This document shows, piece by piece, positions 33,637-42,636 of a stretch of DNA of 64,000 nucleotides (position 1 is its first letter; every line of letters starts with the position of its first letter). Below the pieces are notes generated by a model. The model was not told where the DNA came from. It saw only the letters and a program-made list of their open reading frames with translations, and did not search any database. This DNA is from Pseudonocardia sp. DSM 110487 (lineage in GTDB: Bacteria > Actinomycetota > Actinomycetes > Mycobacteriales > Pseudonocardiaceae), in assembly GCF_019468565.1 (NCBI RefSeq), contig NZ_CP080521.1, positions 4,030,001 through 4,094,000 of the forward strand, given 5' to 3'. Position numbers and translations under genes: made by a program.

Positions 33637-35067
33637 ATGGATCCGGAGGTTCCGCTGCCCCCGTCCCGCATCGAGCGCCGTTCCATCGACGTGGTCCCGG
33701 ACGCCGAGCGGCACGGGTCGCCGCTCAACCAGTTCACGCTGTGGTTCGGCGCCAACATGCAGATCACGGCGATCGTCGACGGCGCGCTCGCCGTCGTGTT
33801 CGGTGCCGACGCGCTGTGGGCGATCATCGGGCTGCTGATCGGCAACCTCGCGGGCGGCTGCGTGATGGCGCTGCACTCGGCGCAGGGGCCCCGGCTCGGG
33901 CTTCCGCAGATGATCTCCAGCCGGGCGCAGTTCGGGGTGTACGGCGCCGTCGTCCCGCTGGTGCTCGTCGTGTTGCTGTACCTCGGGTTCGCGGCCACCG
34001 GCACGGTGCTCGCCGGGCAGGCGGTCAACGAGATCGTCGGCGTCGACGCCCCGGTGGTGGGCATCGTCGTCTTCGGCGCGCTCACCGGGATCGTCGCGAC
34101 GCTCGGGTACCGCTACATCCACATGCTCGGGCGCATCTCCACCGTTGTCGGCGTCGTCGGCTTCACCTACCTCGGCATCCGGCTGCTCGTCGAGCACGAC
34201 GTGCCCGCCTTGCTCGGCGTCGTGCCGTTCGACCCCGCCACGTTCCTGCTCGCGATCTCCCTCGGCGCCGGCTGGCAGCTGACCTTCGGCCCGTACGTGG
34301 CCGACTACTCCCGCTACCTCCCGCGCCACACCAGCGAGCGCGCGACGTTCCACACGACGCTGTGGGGGAGCGTGCTCGGCTCGCAGTGGTCGATGAGCCT
34401 CGGCGCGCTGATTGCCGCCATCCCGATGGCAGCCGGCGGCGACTTCCTGGACAACCAGGTCGGCTTCCTCGGCGAGCTGAGTGGCGGGGGTGCCGCGGCG
34501 ATCGCGATCTTCCTCGTGATCGTGGTCGGCAAGCTCACGGTCAACTGCCTGAACGCCTACGGCGGCTTCATGTGCCTGCTGACCACGGTCACCTCGGTGA
34601 CGAGGGCCGCATCAGTGTCGCGGGCCGGGCGGGTGGCGTTCATCGGCGCGTTCCTCGCGGCGTCCGTGCTGATCGCGCTGCTCGCGTCGGAGAACTTCCT
34701 GGACAACTTCCGGCAGTTCATCCTCGCGCTGCTGATGGTCTTCACACCGTGGAGCGCGGTGAACCTGATCGACTACTACCTGATCTCCCGGGAACGGGTC
34801 GACGTGCCCGCGCTCTACGACCCGGACGCCCGCTACGGGCGGTGGAACGCGGTCGCGCTGGTGTCGTACACCATCGGTGTGCTCGCCCAGATCCCGTTCA
34901 TGGCGCAGGCCCTGTACACCGGTCCGGTGGCCGAGGCGCTCGACGGCGCCGACATCTCCTGGCTGGTCGGCCTCGCCGTCACCGCCGCGGTGTACTACCC
35001 GTGGGCGAAGCGGACGACGGACGTGCCCGCCGAGATGATCTACCCGGCCGGGACGGTGGTGCGATGA
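33637..35067 (+). CDS. NCS1 (cytosine/purine/hydantoin) family permease
   Basis: Inner-membrane transporter of 476 residues with about 12 helices, related to CodB-type purine-cytosine permeases. Seen: LNQFTLWFGANMQITAI near residue 30, the GNLAGG motif near 70, GPRLGLPQMISSRAQFG near 88, and YLPRHTS near 227 in the conserved central loop. Within the hut operon it most likely imports histidine or urocanate, although the family is best known for nucleobases. ATG at 33637 follows AGGAGGAG. The stop overlaps the M20 gene start (ATGA). Confidence 0.9.
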   Translation: MDPEVPLPPSRIERRSIDVVPDAERHGSPLNQFTLWFGANMQITAIVDGALAVVFGADALWAIIGLLIGNLAGGCVMALHSAQGPRLGLPQMISSRAQFGVYGAVVPLVLVVLLYLGFAATGTVLAGQAVNEIVGVDAPVVGIVVFGALTGIVATLGYRYIHMLGRISTVVGVVGFTYLGIRLLVEHDVPALLGVVPFDPATFLLAISLGAGWQLTFGPYVADYSRYLPRHTSERATFHTTLWGSVLGSQWSMSLGALIAAIPMAAGGDFLDNQVGFLGELSGGGAAAIAIFLVIVVGKLTVNCLNAYGGFMCLLTTVTSVTRAASVSRAGRVAFIGAFLAASVLIALLASENFLDNFRQFILALLMVFTPWSAVNLIDYYLISRERVDVPALYDPDARYGRWNAVALVSYTIGVLAQIPFMAQALYTGPVAEALDGADISWLVGLAVTAAVYYPWAKRTTDVPAEMIYPAGTVVR

Positions 35068-36242
35068 CCTTCGACGCGATGTGGGCCGACCTGCACCCGG
35101 TCGGCCGGGATTCCCGCAGCGGCGGCTACCGCCGGTTCGCCTGGACCGCCGAGGACGCGGCCCTGCGGGAATGGTTCACCGGCGAGGCGGCGGCGCGCGG
35201 GCTCGACGTCACCTCCGACCGCGCGGGCAACCTGTGGGCCTGGTGGGGCGACCCGGACGCCGACGGGCCCGGCCTCGTCCTCGGCAGCCACCTCGACTCG
35301 GTGCCCGACGGAGGCGCGTTCGACGGCCCGCTGGGCGTCGTGTCCGCGCTCGCGGCCCTTGACGCGCTGCGGGAGCGGGGATGGACGCCGGGCCGCCCGC
35401 TGGGTATTGCCGTCTTCGCCGACGAGGAGGGGGCGCGGTTCGGCATCGCGTGCGCGGGCAGCCGGATCATCACCGGCGCGCTCGACCCGGATCGCGCCCG
35501 CTCGCTCGCCGACGCCGACGGCACGACCGTCGCCGAGGCGATGGCCGCGGCCGGCCACGATCCCGCGCAGGTCGGCCCGGACGCCGCCACCTTGGCGCGA
35601 GTGGGCACGTTCGTCGAGCTGCACGTCGAACAGGGCAGGGCACTCGTCGACGCACCGGACAAGGCGGCGGTCGGCGTTGCGAGCGCGATCTGGCCGCACG
35701 GCCGCTGGCGCCTGGACCTGCGCGGCCGCGCCGACCACGCCGGCACGACGCGGCTCGAGGACCGGGACGACCCGATGCTGCACCTCGCCGATGCCGTCAC
35801 CGCGGCACGGCGGGCGGCGCGGGGACACGACGCGCTCGCCACCATCGGGAAGCTGCGGGTGGAGCCCAACGGGGTCAACGCGATCCCGTCCCGCGTCACC
35901 GCATGGCTGGACGCCCGCGGCCCCGACGAGGGGGACGTGCGGGCCGTCGTCGCCGCGGTGGCGGCTGCAGCCGGGAGCGAGCCGGTCGAGGAGTCGTGGA
36001 CCGGGCCGACCGCCTTCGACGCCGGCCTGCGGGAGCGGCTGGCCGCGCTGCTCGGCGCGCCGGTGCTGCCGACGGGGGCGGGTCACGACGCCGGGATCCT
36101 CGCCGCGGCCGGGATCCCGGCGGCGATGCTGTTCGTCCGGAACCCGACAGGGGTCTCCCACTCGCCCGATGAGCACGCCGACCCCGCCGACTGCCACCGT
36201 GGCGTCGAGGCGCTCACCCGGGTCGTCGAGGAGCTCGGGTGA
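35064..36242 (+). CDS. M20 amidohydrolase (allantoate amidohydrolase-like), probable HutG substitute
   Basis: Metallopeptidase-fold hydrolase of 392 residues. Metal ligands lie in LGSHLDSVPDGGAFDGPLG near residue 75-90, FADEEGARFG near 120, ELHVEQG near 178 and GVSHSPDEH near 370; HAGTTRLEDRDD near 225 is the dimer-domain motif of N-carbamyl/allantoate amidohydrolases. In a HutF pathway the product N-formyl-L-glutamate must be deformylated, and no classical HutG is present in the operon, so this enzyme probably does it. ATGA overlap upstream and GTGA overlap downstream show tight coupling. Role inferred from context. Confidence 0.87.
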   Translation: MTFDAMWADLHPVGRDSRSGGYRRFAWTAEDAALREWFTGEAAARGLDVTSDRAGNLWAWWGDPDADGPGLVLGSHLDSVPDGGAFDGPLGVVSALAALDALRERGWTPGRPLGIAVFADEEGARFGIACAGSRIITGALDPDRARSLADADGTTVAEAMAAAGHDPAQVGPDAATLARVGTFVELHVEQGRALVDAPDKAAVGVASAIWPHGRWRLDLRGRADHAGTTRLEDRDDPMLHLADAVTAARRAARGHDALATIGKLRVEPNGVNAIPSRVTAWLDARGPDEGDVRAVVAAVAAAAGSEPVEESWTGPTAFDAGLRERLAALLGAPVLPTGAGHDAGILAAAGIPAAMLFVRNPTGVSHSPDEHADPADCHRGVEALTRVVEELG

Positions 36243-37567
36243 CGGCGGGGTACTGGTGCGAGCGGGCCTGGCTGGAGGGCGGCCCGCGCGACCGGGTCCG
36301 CGTCACGACCGACGGCGACCGGATCGCGGACGTGACGACCGGTGTCGACCCCGGCCCCGAGGACGTGCGCCTCGCGGGCCTGGTCCTGCCGGGCTTCGCG
36401 AACGCCCACAGCCACGCGTTCCACCGCGCCCTGCGCGGCCGCACGCACGACCGCGGCGGCACGTTCTGGACCTGGCGGGAGCGGATGTACGAGGTGGCGG
36501 CGCGGCTCGACCCGGACCGCTACCTCGCACTGGCCCGGGCCGCGTATGCGGAGATGGCGCTGGCCGGCGTGAGCTGCGTCGGCGAGTTCCACTACCTGCA
36601 CCACGACGAGGACGGCACCCCGTACGCCGACCCGAACGCGATGGGACAGGCGCTGATCCAGGCGGCCGCCGAGGCGGGCGTGCGGCTCACGCTGCTGGAC
36701 ACCTGCTACCTCGCCGGTGGGCTCGGCGCGTCCGGCCACACCCCGCTCGACCCGGTGCAGGCGCGGTTCGGCGACGGTGACGCCCACGCCTGGGCGGAGC
36801 GCGTCGCCCGGCTCGCGGACACCGACGGGGTGCGGGTGGGCGCGGCGGTGCACTCGGTGCGGGCGGTGCCCGCCGCGCAGCTGCCCGTCGTCGTGCGGGC
36901 CGCGGGCCGGCGGCCCCTGCACGTCCACCTGTCGGAGCAGCAGCAGGAGAACGACGCGTGCCAGGCGTTCTACGGGGCCACGCCCACGGCGCTGCTGGCC
37001 GAACAGGGCGTCCTCGGGCCGGGCACGACCGCGGTGCACGCCACGCACCTGAGCGCCGCCGACATCGCCCGGCTCGGCGGCTCGGGCACCAGCGTGTGCG
37101 CCTGCCCGAGTACGGAGGCCGACCTCGCCGACGGCATCGGCCCGTTCCGGGCGCTGCGGCGGGCCGGGTCGCCGCTGACGGTCGGCAGCGACCAGCACGT
37201 CACGGTCGACCTGCTCGCCGAGGCCCGACTCGTCGAGTCCCACGAGCGGCTGGCCTCCGGCGAGCGCGGCCGCCTGACACCCGCCGCCCTCGTGGATGCG
37301 CTCACCGAGCACGGGCACGCCTGCCTCGGCTGGCCGGACGCGGGACGGATCGCCTCCGGCGCGCGGGCCGACCTGGTCGCGGTCGGGCTGGACCGCCCCC
37401 GCACCGCAGGCACGGCCCCCGAGCAGGTGGTGATGACGGCCTGCGCCGAGGACATCCACACCGTCGTGGTCGACGGGCGTGTGATCGTGCGCGAGGGCAG
37501 GCATGTGCTGGGGGACGTGGGCCGGCTGCTGGCCGACGCCATCGCCCCGCTCTGGGAGGAGCCATGA
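36239..37567 (+). CDS. hutF: Formimidoylglutamate deiminase
   Basis: Zinc amidohydrolase of 442 residues turning N-formimidoyl-L-glutamate into N-formyl-L-glutamate and ammonia. Seen: the metal pair with the substrate block in NAHSHAFHRALRGRTH near residues 57-70, TFWTWRERMYEVA near 80, HVHLSEQQQEN near 225, HATHLSAADIARL near 262 and the Asp ligand in TVGSDQHVTVDL near 315. GTG at 36239 overlaps the previous stop; the hutI start overlaps its own stop. It fixes the operon as the five-step formylglutamate route rather than the HutG formimidase route. Confidence 0.93.
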   Translation: MTAGYWCERAWLEGGPRDRVRVTTDGDRIADVTTGVDPGPEDVRLAGLVLPGFANAHSHAFHRALRGRTHDRGGTFWTWRERMYEVAARLDPDRYLALARAAYAEMALAGVSCVGEFHYLHHDEDGTPYADPNAMGQALIQAAAEAGVRLTLLDTCYLAGGLGASGHTPLDPVQARFGDGDAHAWAERVARLADTDGVRVGAAVHSVRAVPAAQLPVVVRAAGRRPLHVHLSEQQQENDACQAFYGATPTALLAEQGVLGPGTTAVHATHLSAADIARLGGSGTSVCACPSTEADLADGIGPFRALRRAGSPLTVGSDQHVTVDLLAEARLVESHERLASGERGRLTPAALVDALTEHGHACLGWPDAGRIASGARADLVAVGLDRPRTAGTAPEQVVMTACAEDIHTVVVDGRVIVREGRHVLGDVGRLLADAIAPLWEEP

Positions 37568-38745
37568 GCACGCTGGTCACGGGCATCGCCGAGCTGGTCA
37601 CCAACGACCCCGCGCTCGGCCCCGGCCCGCTGGGGATCGTGGCCGACGCGGCGCTGGTGGTCGACGACGGCCTCGTCGCATGGGTGGGTCCCTCGGCATC
37701 GGCTCCCGCGGCCGACGCGCGGATCGACGTGGAGGGCCGGGCCGTGTTGCCCGGTTTCGTCGACAGCCACGCCCACCTGGTGTTCGCAGGCGAGCGCTCG
37801 GCCGAGTTCGAGGCGCGGATGTCGGGCGTGCCCTACGACGGCGGCGGCATCGCCTCCACGGTCACGGCCACCCGCGCGGCCGACGACGACCAGCTCCGGG
37901 CGCGTCTCCGCGCCCTCGTGGCGGAGATGCGAGCACAGGGCACCACGACGGTCGAGGTCAAGAGCGGCTACGGCCTGACCGTCGCCGATGAGGCGCGCGC
38001 GCTCCGGCTCGCCCGCGAGGTGACCGACGAGACCACCTTCCTCGGCGCGCACGTCGTGCCCCCGGAGTACGCGGGCCGGACCGATGAGTACGTCGCGCTG
38101 GTCACCGGCCCCATGCTGCGGGCGTGCGCGCCGTACGCGCGCTGGGTGGACGTGTTCTGCGAGCCCGCCTCCCCACACGCTTTCGACGGGGGCGCCAGCC
38201 GCGCGGTGCTGGAAGCGGGCCGGGCCGCCGGTCTCGGCCTGCGGGTGCACGGCAACCAGCTCGGGCCCGGCCCCGGCGTGCGGCTGGCCGTCGAGCTGGC
38301 CGCCGCGAGCGTCGACCACTGCACGTACCTGACCGATGCCGACGTCGACGCGCTGGCGTCCGGTGACACCGTGGCGACCCTGCTCCCTGGCGTCGAGTTC
38401 TCGACCCGGCAGCCCTATCCGGACGCCCGCAGGCTGCTCGACGCCGGCGTCACAGTGGCGCTGGCCACGGACTGCAACCCGGGCACGTGCTTCTCCTCGT
38501 CCATGTCGATCTGCATCGCGCTCGCGGTGCGCGAGATGCGGATGACGCCGGCCGAGGCGGTGCGGGCGGCGACGGCCGGTGGCGCGGCGGCGCTGCGTCG
38601 CGCCGATGTGGGGCACCTGGGTGTCGGCGCGCGCGCCAACCTCTCCGTGCTGGAGGCGCCGTCCTACCGGCATCTGGCCTACCGGCCCGGTGTGCCGCTG
38701 GCCCGTGCGCTGGACATTCCCACCCACTACCCGCAGCTCGAGTAA
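37564..38745 (+). CDS. hutI: Imidazolonepropionase
   Basis: Metal-dependent amidohydrolase of 393 residues that opens 4-imidazolone-5-propionate to N-formimidoylglutamate. Seen: GFVDSHAHLVFAGERSAEFEARM near residue 62-84 (metal HxH, given in part), EVKSGYGLTV near 137, HVVPPEYAGR near 163, HGNQLGPGPG near 235 and ATDCNPGTCFSSSM near 302. ATG at 37564 overlaps the hutF stop. Last gene of the hut operon, followed by the palindromic repeat copy B. Confidence 0.95.
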   Translation: MSTLVTGIAELVTNDPALGPGPLGIVADAALVVDDGLVAWVGPSASAPAADARIDVEGRAVLPGFVDSHAHLVFAGERSAEFEARMSGVPYDGGGIASTVTATRAADDDQLRARLRALVAEMRAQGTTTVEVKSGYGLTVADEARALRLAREVTDETTFLGAHVVPPEYAGRTDEYVALVTGPMLRACAPYARWVDVFCEPASPHAFDGGASRAVLEAGRAAGLGLRVHGNQLGPGPGVRLAVELAAASVDHCTYLTDADVDALASGDTVATLLPGVEFSTRQPYPDARRLLDAGVTVALATDCNPGTCFSSSMSICIALAVREMRMTPAEAVRAATAGGAAALRRADVGHLGVGARANLSVLEAPSYRHLAYRPGVPLARALDIPTHYPQLE

Positions 38746-38760
38746 CGCCGACCCCCTCTT

Positions 38761-38880
38761 CCGGTGGTCGAGTAGCGCCGGCCCGCCAGGGCCGGCGCGT
38801 ATCGAGACCACATGCCGGTCTCGGTGTTGGTGGTCTCGATACGGGCCGGCGCTGGGGCGCCGTCCCTACTCGACCACCGG
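38761..38880. repeat. Dispersed palindromic element, copy B, ending the hut operon
   Basis: A 120-base element with 15-base perfect ends: CCGGTGGTCGAGTAG (38761-38775) and CTACTCGACCACCGG (38866-38880), plus inner arms CGTATCGAGACCAC (38798-38811) and GTGGTCTCGATACG (38830-38843). It lies between hutI and a convergent LysR gene and overlaps the last codons of the latter, supplying its Pro-Val-Val-Glu-stop end. Potential bidirectional hairpin terminator. Confidence 0.9.
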
Positions 38881-39816
38881 GAGTCTGGTTCCCTTCGCCC
38901 TCGGCACGCGGCCCAGCCCAGGCCGCAGCACCGGTGCTTCGCGAGCCAGGAAGTCCCACAGCTGGTCGGCGACCGGTCCGTGCGGCCGGTCGCGCCGGCG
39001 CGCCGCCGAGAGGTTCTCGACCACACCGGGAAAGTGTCGTCCGGCGATGGACAGCAGGCGCCCGTCGCGCAGCTCGGGCTCGATCATGAATCGGGGCAGG
39101 TGGCCCCACGCCATGCCGTGCAGGACCAGCTCCTTCTTCATGAGGTGGTCCGGCACGGAACTCCGGGGTGCGCCCTCGACCAGGAAATGGCCCTGTTCGG
39201 TCGGGTGCCGTGCCGAATCCCGGATCACGCACTGGGTGAAGGCCCGCATCCGTTGCGGCGTGATGTCCGAGGCCGGGGGGAAGGGCAGGAACCCGGGCGC
39301 CACGACCGGGACCATCGCGACGCGGCCGAGATCGATCCACTCCATCCGCACGTCGCTCTTGGGGACGCGGTGCACGATGAGGTCGGTCTCGTCCTCCAGC
39401 AGCCGCTCCCACGGGCCGGTCACGGTCTCGAACTGCAGGTGCATCCGCGTCTGCGGGCAGCTCGCGAAGAAGCGGCTGAGCAGGGCCAGCACCGGCGGCA
39501 ACGGGCACAGGTCCCCGAGCACCACCCGCAGCTCGGCCTCCTCGCCCATCGCCAGCTGCGTGGCGTAGGTCCGCAGCTCCTCGGCCTCGTGCAGCAGGAC
39601 GGCCACCTTGCGGTGGAAGGCCTGCCCCGCCTCGGTGAGCCGCACCCGGTAGCCCGAGCGGTCCAGCAGGTTCAGGCCCAGCTGGCGTTCCAGCTTGGCC
39701 ACCGCCGCGAAGACCGACGGATGCGAGCGGTGCAGCCGCTCGGCGGCGGCCTGGAAGCCGCCGTCGCTCACGACGGCGTCGAAGCACTGCAACTCGTGGA
39801 GTGTGAAGCTGGACAT
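38866..39816 (-). CDS. LysR family transcriptional regulator
   Basis: Regulator of 316 residues. Helix-turn-helix FTLHELQCFDAVVSDGGFQA with RLHRSHPSVFAAVAKLERQL near residues 4-48; effector-binding domain after residue 90. The stop codon and the last four residues (PVVE) lie inside the palindromic repeat copy B, so the natural C terminus may have been replaced by the repeat. It diverges from the enol-lactonase-like gene across 73 bases, which is its likely target. Confidence 0.89.
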   Translation of the reverse strand: MSSFTLHELQCFDAVVSDGGFQAAAERLHRSHPSVFAAVAKLERQLGLNLLDRSGYRVRLTEAGQAFHRKVAVLLHEAEELRTYATQLAMGEEAELRVVLGDLCPLPPVLALLSRFFASCPQTRMHLQFETVTGPWERLLEDETDLIVHRVPKSDVRMEWIDLGRVAMVPVVAPGFLPFPPASDITPQRMRAFTQCVIRDSARHPTEQGHFLVEGAPRSSVPDHLMKKELVLHGMAWGHLPRFMIEPELRDGRLLSIAGRHFPGVVENLSAARRRDRPHGPVADQLWDFLAREAPVLRPGLGRVPRAKGTRLPVVE

Positions 39817-39889
39817 TGTCGTGTGAGCCTACATAGCTCGTCCGATCTTTGTAATGGAAATCAGCAACGTCGTGCACGAGGCTGAGGGC

Positions 39890-40696
39890 ATGGACCCCCA
39901 GACATACAAGGCAATCACCACCGGTGATGGCGTCCGCATCGCCTACCGCTTCGACGGTGAGCAGGACATGCCGGTGCTGCTGCTCTCGAACTCCATCGGC
40001 ACCGACCTCCACATGTGGGACGGCCAGGTGGCCGCCCTCACCGAGCACTTCCGGCTGCTGCGCTACGACGCGCGCGGCCACGGCGCCTCCGGCGTGCCGA
40101 GCGGCCCGTACTCACTGGACCGGCTGGGGCGCGACGTGGTCGAGCTGCTGGACGCGCTGGGCCTGCAGCGGGTGCACGTGCTGGGTCTGTCGCTCGGCGG
40201 GTTCGTCGCGCAGTGGTTGGCGATCCACGTGCCGGAGCGGGTTGACCGCCTGGTGCTCTCGAACACCGCCGCATACCTCGGCCCGCCGCAGCAGTGGGAT
40301 CCGCTGATCGCCGAGCTGCTGGCGGCCCCCGACATGCAGGCAACCGCGGAGATGTTCCTGCGGAACTGGTTCCCGGCCCACATGTTGGAGGGCGACAACG
40401 AGGTCGTCGAGGGCTTCCGCCGCACGCTGCTCGCGACGCGGCGGGAAGGCGTGGCCGGCAGCTGGGCCGTGGTGCGCGACGCCGACCTGCGCCGCACGGC
40501 ATCGCTCATCCGCAACCCGACGCTGGTGGTCGCGGGCGAGTACGACACGGTCACCTCCGCCGCTCATGGGAAGGAGATCGCCTCGGTCGTCCCCGGCGCG
40601 CGGTACGTCGTCCTGCCCGCGGTGCACATGGCGAATGTCGAGCGGCAGGCGGAGTTCCTGGACGCCGTGGTGCCCTTCCTCGCCGAACAGGCTTGA
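39890..40696 (+). CDS. Alpha/beta hydrolase, 3-oxoadipate enol-lactonase-like
   Basis: Hydrolase of 268 residues, closest in layout to PcaD, which opens beta-ketoadipate enol-lactone in protocatechuate degradation. Seen: LLLSNSIGTDLHMWDGQV near residue 25-42, RYDARGHGASGVP near 60, nucleophile Ser in VLGLSLGGFVAQWLA near 100, Asp in VAGEYDTVTS near 215 and His in PAVHMANVE near 245. ATG at 39890 after a GAGGG stretch is preferred; ATG at 39854 would add 12 residues. No other beta-ketoadipate genes are adjacent, so the lactonase role is tentative. Confidence 0.8.
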   Translation: MDPQTYKAITTGDGVRIAYRFDGEQDMPVLLLSNSIGTDLHMWDGQVAALTEHFRLLRYDARGHGASGVPSGPYSLDRLGRDVVELLDALGLQRVHVLGLSLGGFVAQWLAIHVPERVDRLVLSNTAAYLGPPQQWDPLIAELLAAPDMQATAEMFLRNWFPAHMLEGDNEVVEGFRRTLLATRREGVAGSWAVVRDADLRRTASLIRNPTLVVAGEYDTVTSAAHGKEIASVVPGARYVVLPAVHMANVERQAEFLDAVVPFLAEQA

Positions 40697-40721
40697 CGGT
40701 CACCGCGGCCGCCGCCGAGGT

Positions 40722-42308
40722 TCATCCGCTGTCGGTGCGGCTGTCATCGGTGCCGCTGTCACCGCCGTCGGTGCCGTCCGTCGAGCCGCCGTCGTCGGTG
40801 GTGCCGGTGCTGTCGTTGTCGGTGCTGTCGTTGTCGGTGCTGTCGTTGTCGGTGCTGTCGTCGTCGCTTCCGGTGTTCTCGTCGCTTCCGGCGTCGCTTC
40901 CGGCGTCGCTGCCAGCCTCGCCGTCGCCGTCGCCGTCGCCGGTGTCGGTGTCGTAGCCGGTGTCGGCGGGAGCTTCGTCGGCCGCCTCGGGTTCGTCGCC
41001 GGCTTCGGCGTCCGCGTCGTCGGCGTCGGCCGTGGAAGCGGGGCCGTCCGCCGTCCTCCTCGGCTCGCTCGCGTCCGCGTCGGGGTCCTCGTCGTCCGAG
41101 CCGGCGAGCGACACCGCGGGCAGTTCGACGTCGGGGAGCGCTACCGCCACCGGTCCCAGCGCGAGGTCCGGCGTCTCGATCCGCGAGGCCGAGATGGCCA
41201 CGGCGGGGAGCGTCACCTCCGGTGGCGCGTCGGTGGACAGTGCAACCCGGGCATCGGAGACCTCGACGTCGGGCGTGCTGACGCTCGCCCCGGAGGCGGA
41301 GAGCACACCGACCCTGACGTCGGAGACGGCGACGTCCGGCGCGCCGATCTTCGCCTTCGTCGTGGCCGCCTCCACCCCTTCCGGGCCGAGTGCGGCGCTG
41401 ACCGCGGGCGGGGTGACCGCGCCCGGTTCCACCGTCACCGCGGGGCCGCGAACCGGACCGACCACGGGCAGCTCGACACCCGCGCTCGGCACGTGCACCC
41501 CGGGCGTCACCACCGCAGGCGGGGACAGCGCCACGGCGACCCGTGGAGGCCCGGAAGGAGCGGGGCTGCCCGGTGCGCCACCGGGATCGTCGCCACTCGG
41601 AGCCCCGCCGCCGGGAGCCCCCGATCCGGGAGCCGGCGCGTGAGGTCCGTCGCTCGGTCCCCACGGCCATGGCGATGCCCCGCCGCCGGGCTGGGTGGTG
41701 CCGGGCGAGGGCATGACGGCGGGCTCGGCCGACGCGGGGTGCGGCCCGCCCGCGGTCGGCCGGTCTCCGAGGGCGACGATCCGGCCATCGCCCGGCGCCG
41801 CCCCGCCGACCGCCCCGCCGACCGCCCTGGTGTCCACATCGGAGGAGACGGCGTCGACGAAGAGCTGTCGCACCGCTGCCGCGACGAGGCCGTCGGAGGC
41901 GGCGGCGTCGACGAGTGCCCCTCGGCCGGGCAGGTCCGTGAGCGGGAGCGGGACGGCGGTGCCGACCCCGGGCTCCGAGTGCCCGGGCCCGTCGTCGAGC
42001 ACCGAGGGCCCGAGGATCGCGGTGGCGGCGAACAGCGCACCGGCCGCCGCGGTCGCCTTGCGGACGTTGCGGCGGGGCGGACCGGCTGGTGGGACCGCGA
42101 TACGGGCGTGCCCGCGTGGCAGCAGCGGGCGGTCGGCCTTGTGCGACCCGCGCCCTTCGCGGCGGAGCAGCGCCGCGACCGACACCGCGTCGCCCGTGCC
42201 ATGTCGCGGTGTCGCGAGAACGGACATTCCCTGGTACTTGGCGAGCAGCTCCGCGACGGTGATCCCGTCGCCGCTGCTGCGGCCGTGCGGGTGGACGGGC
42301 GGTTCCAA
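40722..42308 (-). CDS. Membrane-anchored acidic low-complexity protein, unknown function
   Basis: Unrecognised protein of 528 residues. Residues 1-80 are cytoplasmic and basic (DGITVAELLAKYQG near 15, then a PPRRNVRKA stretch), residues about 83-100 form one membrane helix (ATAAAGALFAATAILG), and the rest would be outside: a Pro/Gly/Ser linker to about 250, a region with regularly spaced short beta-like motifs (DVAVSDVRV, DVEVSDARV, AVAISASRI, DVELPAVSL) at about 300-400, and a strongly acidic Asp/Glu/Ser/Thr tail. The TTG start at 42308 is supported by AGGAAGG seven bases upstream. Possibly a wall-spanning structural or sensor protein; nothing more can be said. Confidence 0.66.
   Translation of the reverse strand: MEPPVHPHGRSSGDGITVAELLAKYQGMSVLATPRHGTGDAVSVAALLRREGRGSHKADRPLLPRGHARIAVPPAGPPRRNVRKATAAAGALFAATAILGPSVLDDGPGHSEPGVGTAVPLPLTDLPGRGALVDAAASDGLVAAAVRQLFVDAVSSDVDTRAVGGAVGGAAPGDGRIVALGDRPTAGGPHPASAEPAVMPSPGTTQPGGGASPWPWGPSDGPHAPAPGSGAPGGGAPSGDDPGGAPGSPAPSGPPRVAVALSPPAVVTPGVHVPSAGVELPVVGPVRGPAVTVEPGAVTPPAVSAALGPEGVEAATTKAKIGAPDVAVSDVRVGVLSASGASVSTPDVEVSDARVALSTDAPPEVTLPAVAISASRIETPDLALGPVAVALPDVELPAVSLAGSDDEDPDADASEPRRTADGPASTADADDADAEAGDEPEAADEAPADTGYDTDTGDGDGDGEAGSDAGSDAGSDENTGSDDDSTDNDSTDNDSTDNDSTGTTDDGGSTDGTDGGDSGTDDSRTDSG
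40806..40865. repeat. Four 15-base tandem repeats in the acidic tail
   Basis: Unit GGTGCTGTCGTTGTC occurs three times exactly (40806-40850) and a fourth time with one change (40851-40865). On the minus strand it encodes the pentapeptide Asp-Asn-Asp-Ser-Thr. A second run of 12-base units encoding Gly-Ser-Asp-Ala follows to about 40920. Such repeats may vary in copy number by slippage. Confidence 0.9.
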
Positions 42309-42636
42309 TGGATCGCCTTCCTGGTGCGTTCATGCAGCTCAGTGCGCAGACGATCCGTCGTTTCCGGCCCGGCCCGCGTTGCAGCCGTCCGCAGGCCGTT
42401 CGCCCGTTCGACGCACATCACCCGAACGGCCCGGTGGGTCCCCGGGAGCCGTCCGGCGCGCTTCGCGGCCCGTCCATCGGGACGGCCACCGGCAGATCCC
42501 CTGCTCGCGGTCGCCGCGGATGTCCGAACGGTGCGTCGGAGGTGGTCGCGGCCGCGGCGCGGCGATCGCGGCGGCGTTACCGTGGGTAACGGCTCTCACT
42601 CGTACGGTGCTGTGCGATCCGTGGGGGCGTACCGGC
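42309..42636. other. 328-base gap without a recognisable gene
   Basis: No frame here has convincing codon use or a family match. The left end contains the minus-strand ribosome site (AGGAAGG) for the acidic membrane protein. I see no strong terminator or repeat apart from a short GTTACC/GGTAAC dyad near 42584-42595. Confidence 0.6.

Noticed and set aside
31158..34085. 975-codon minus-strand frame across hutH, hutU and the permease
   Set aside because: Antisense shadow; Ser/Thr-rich noise without a domain, while plus-strand genes are complete.
40800..40925. Possible CRISPR-like array
   Set aside because: The 15- and 12-base repeats have no spacers and encode an in-frame acidic tail; no cas genes in the window.
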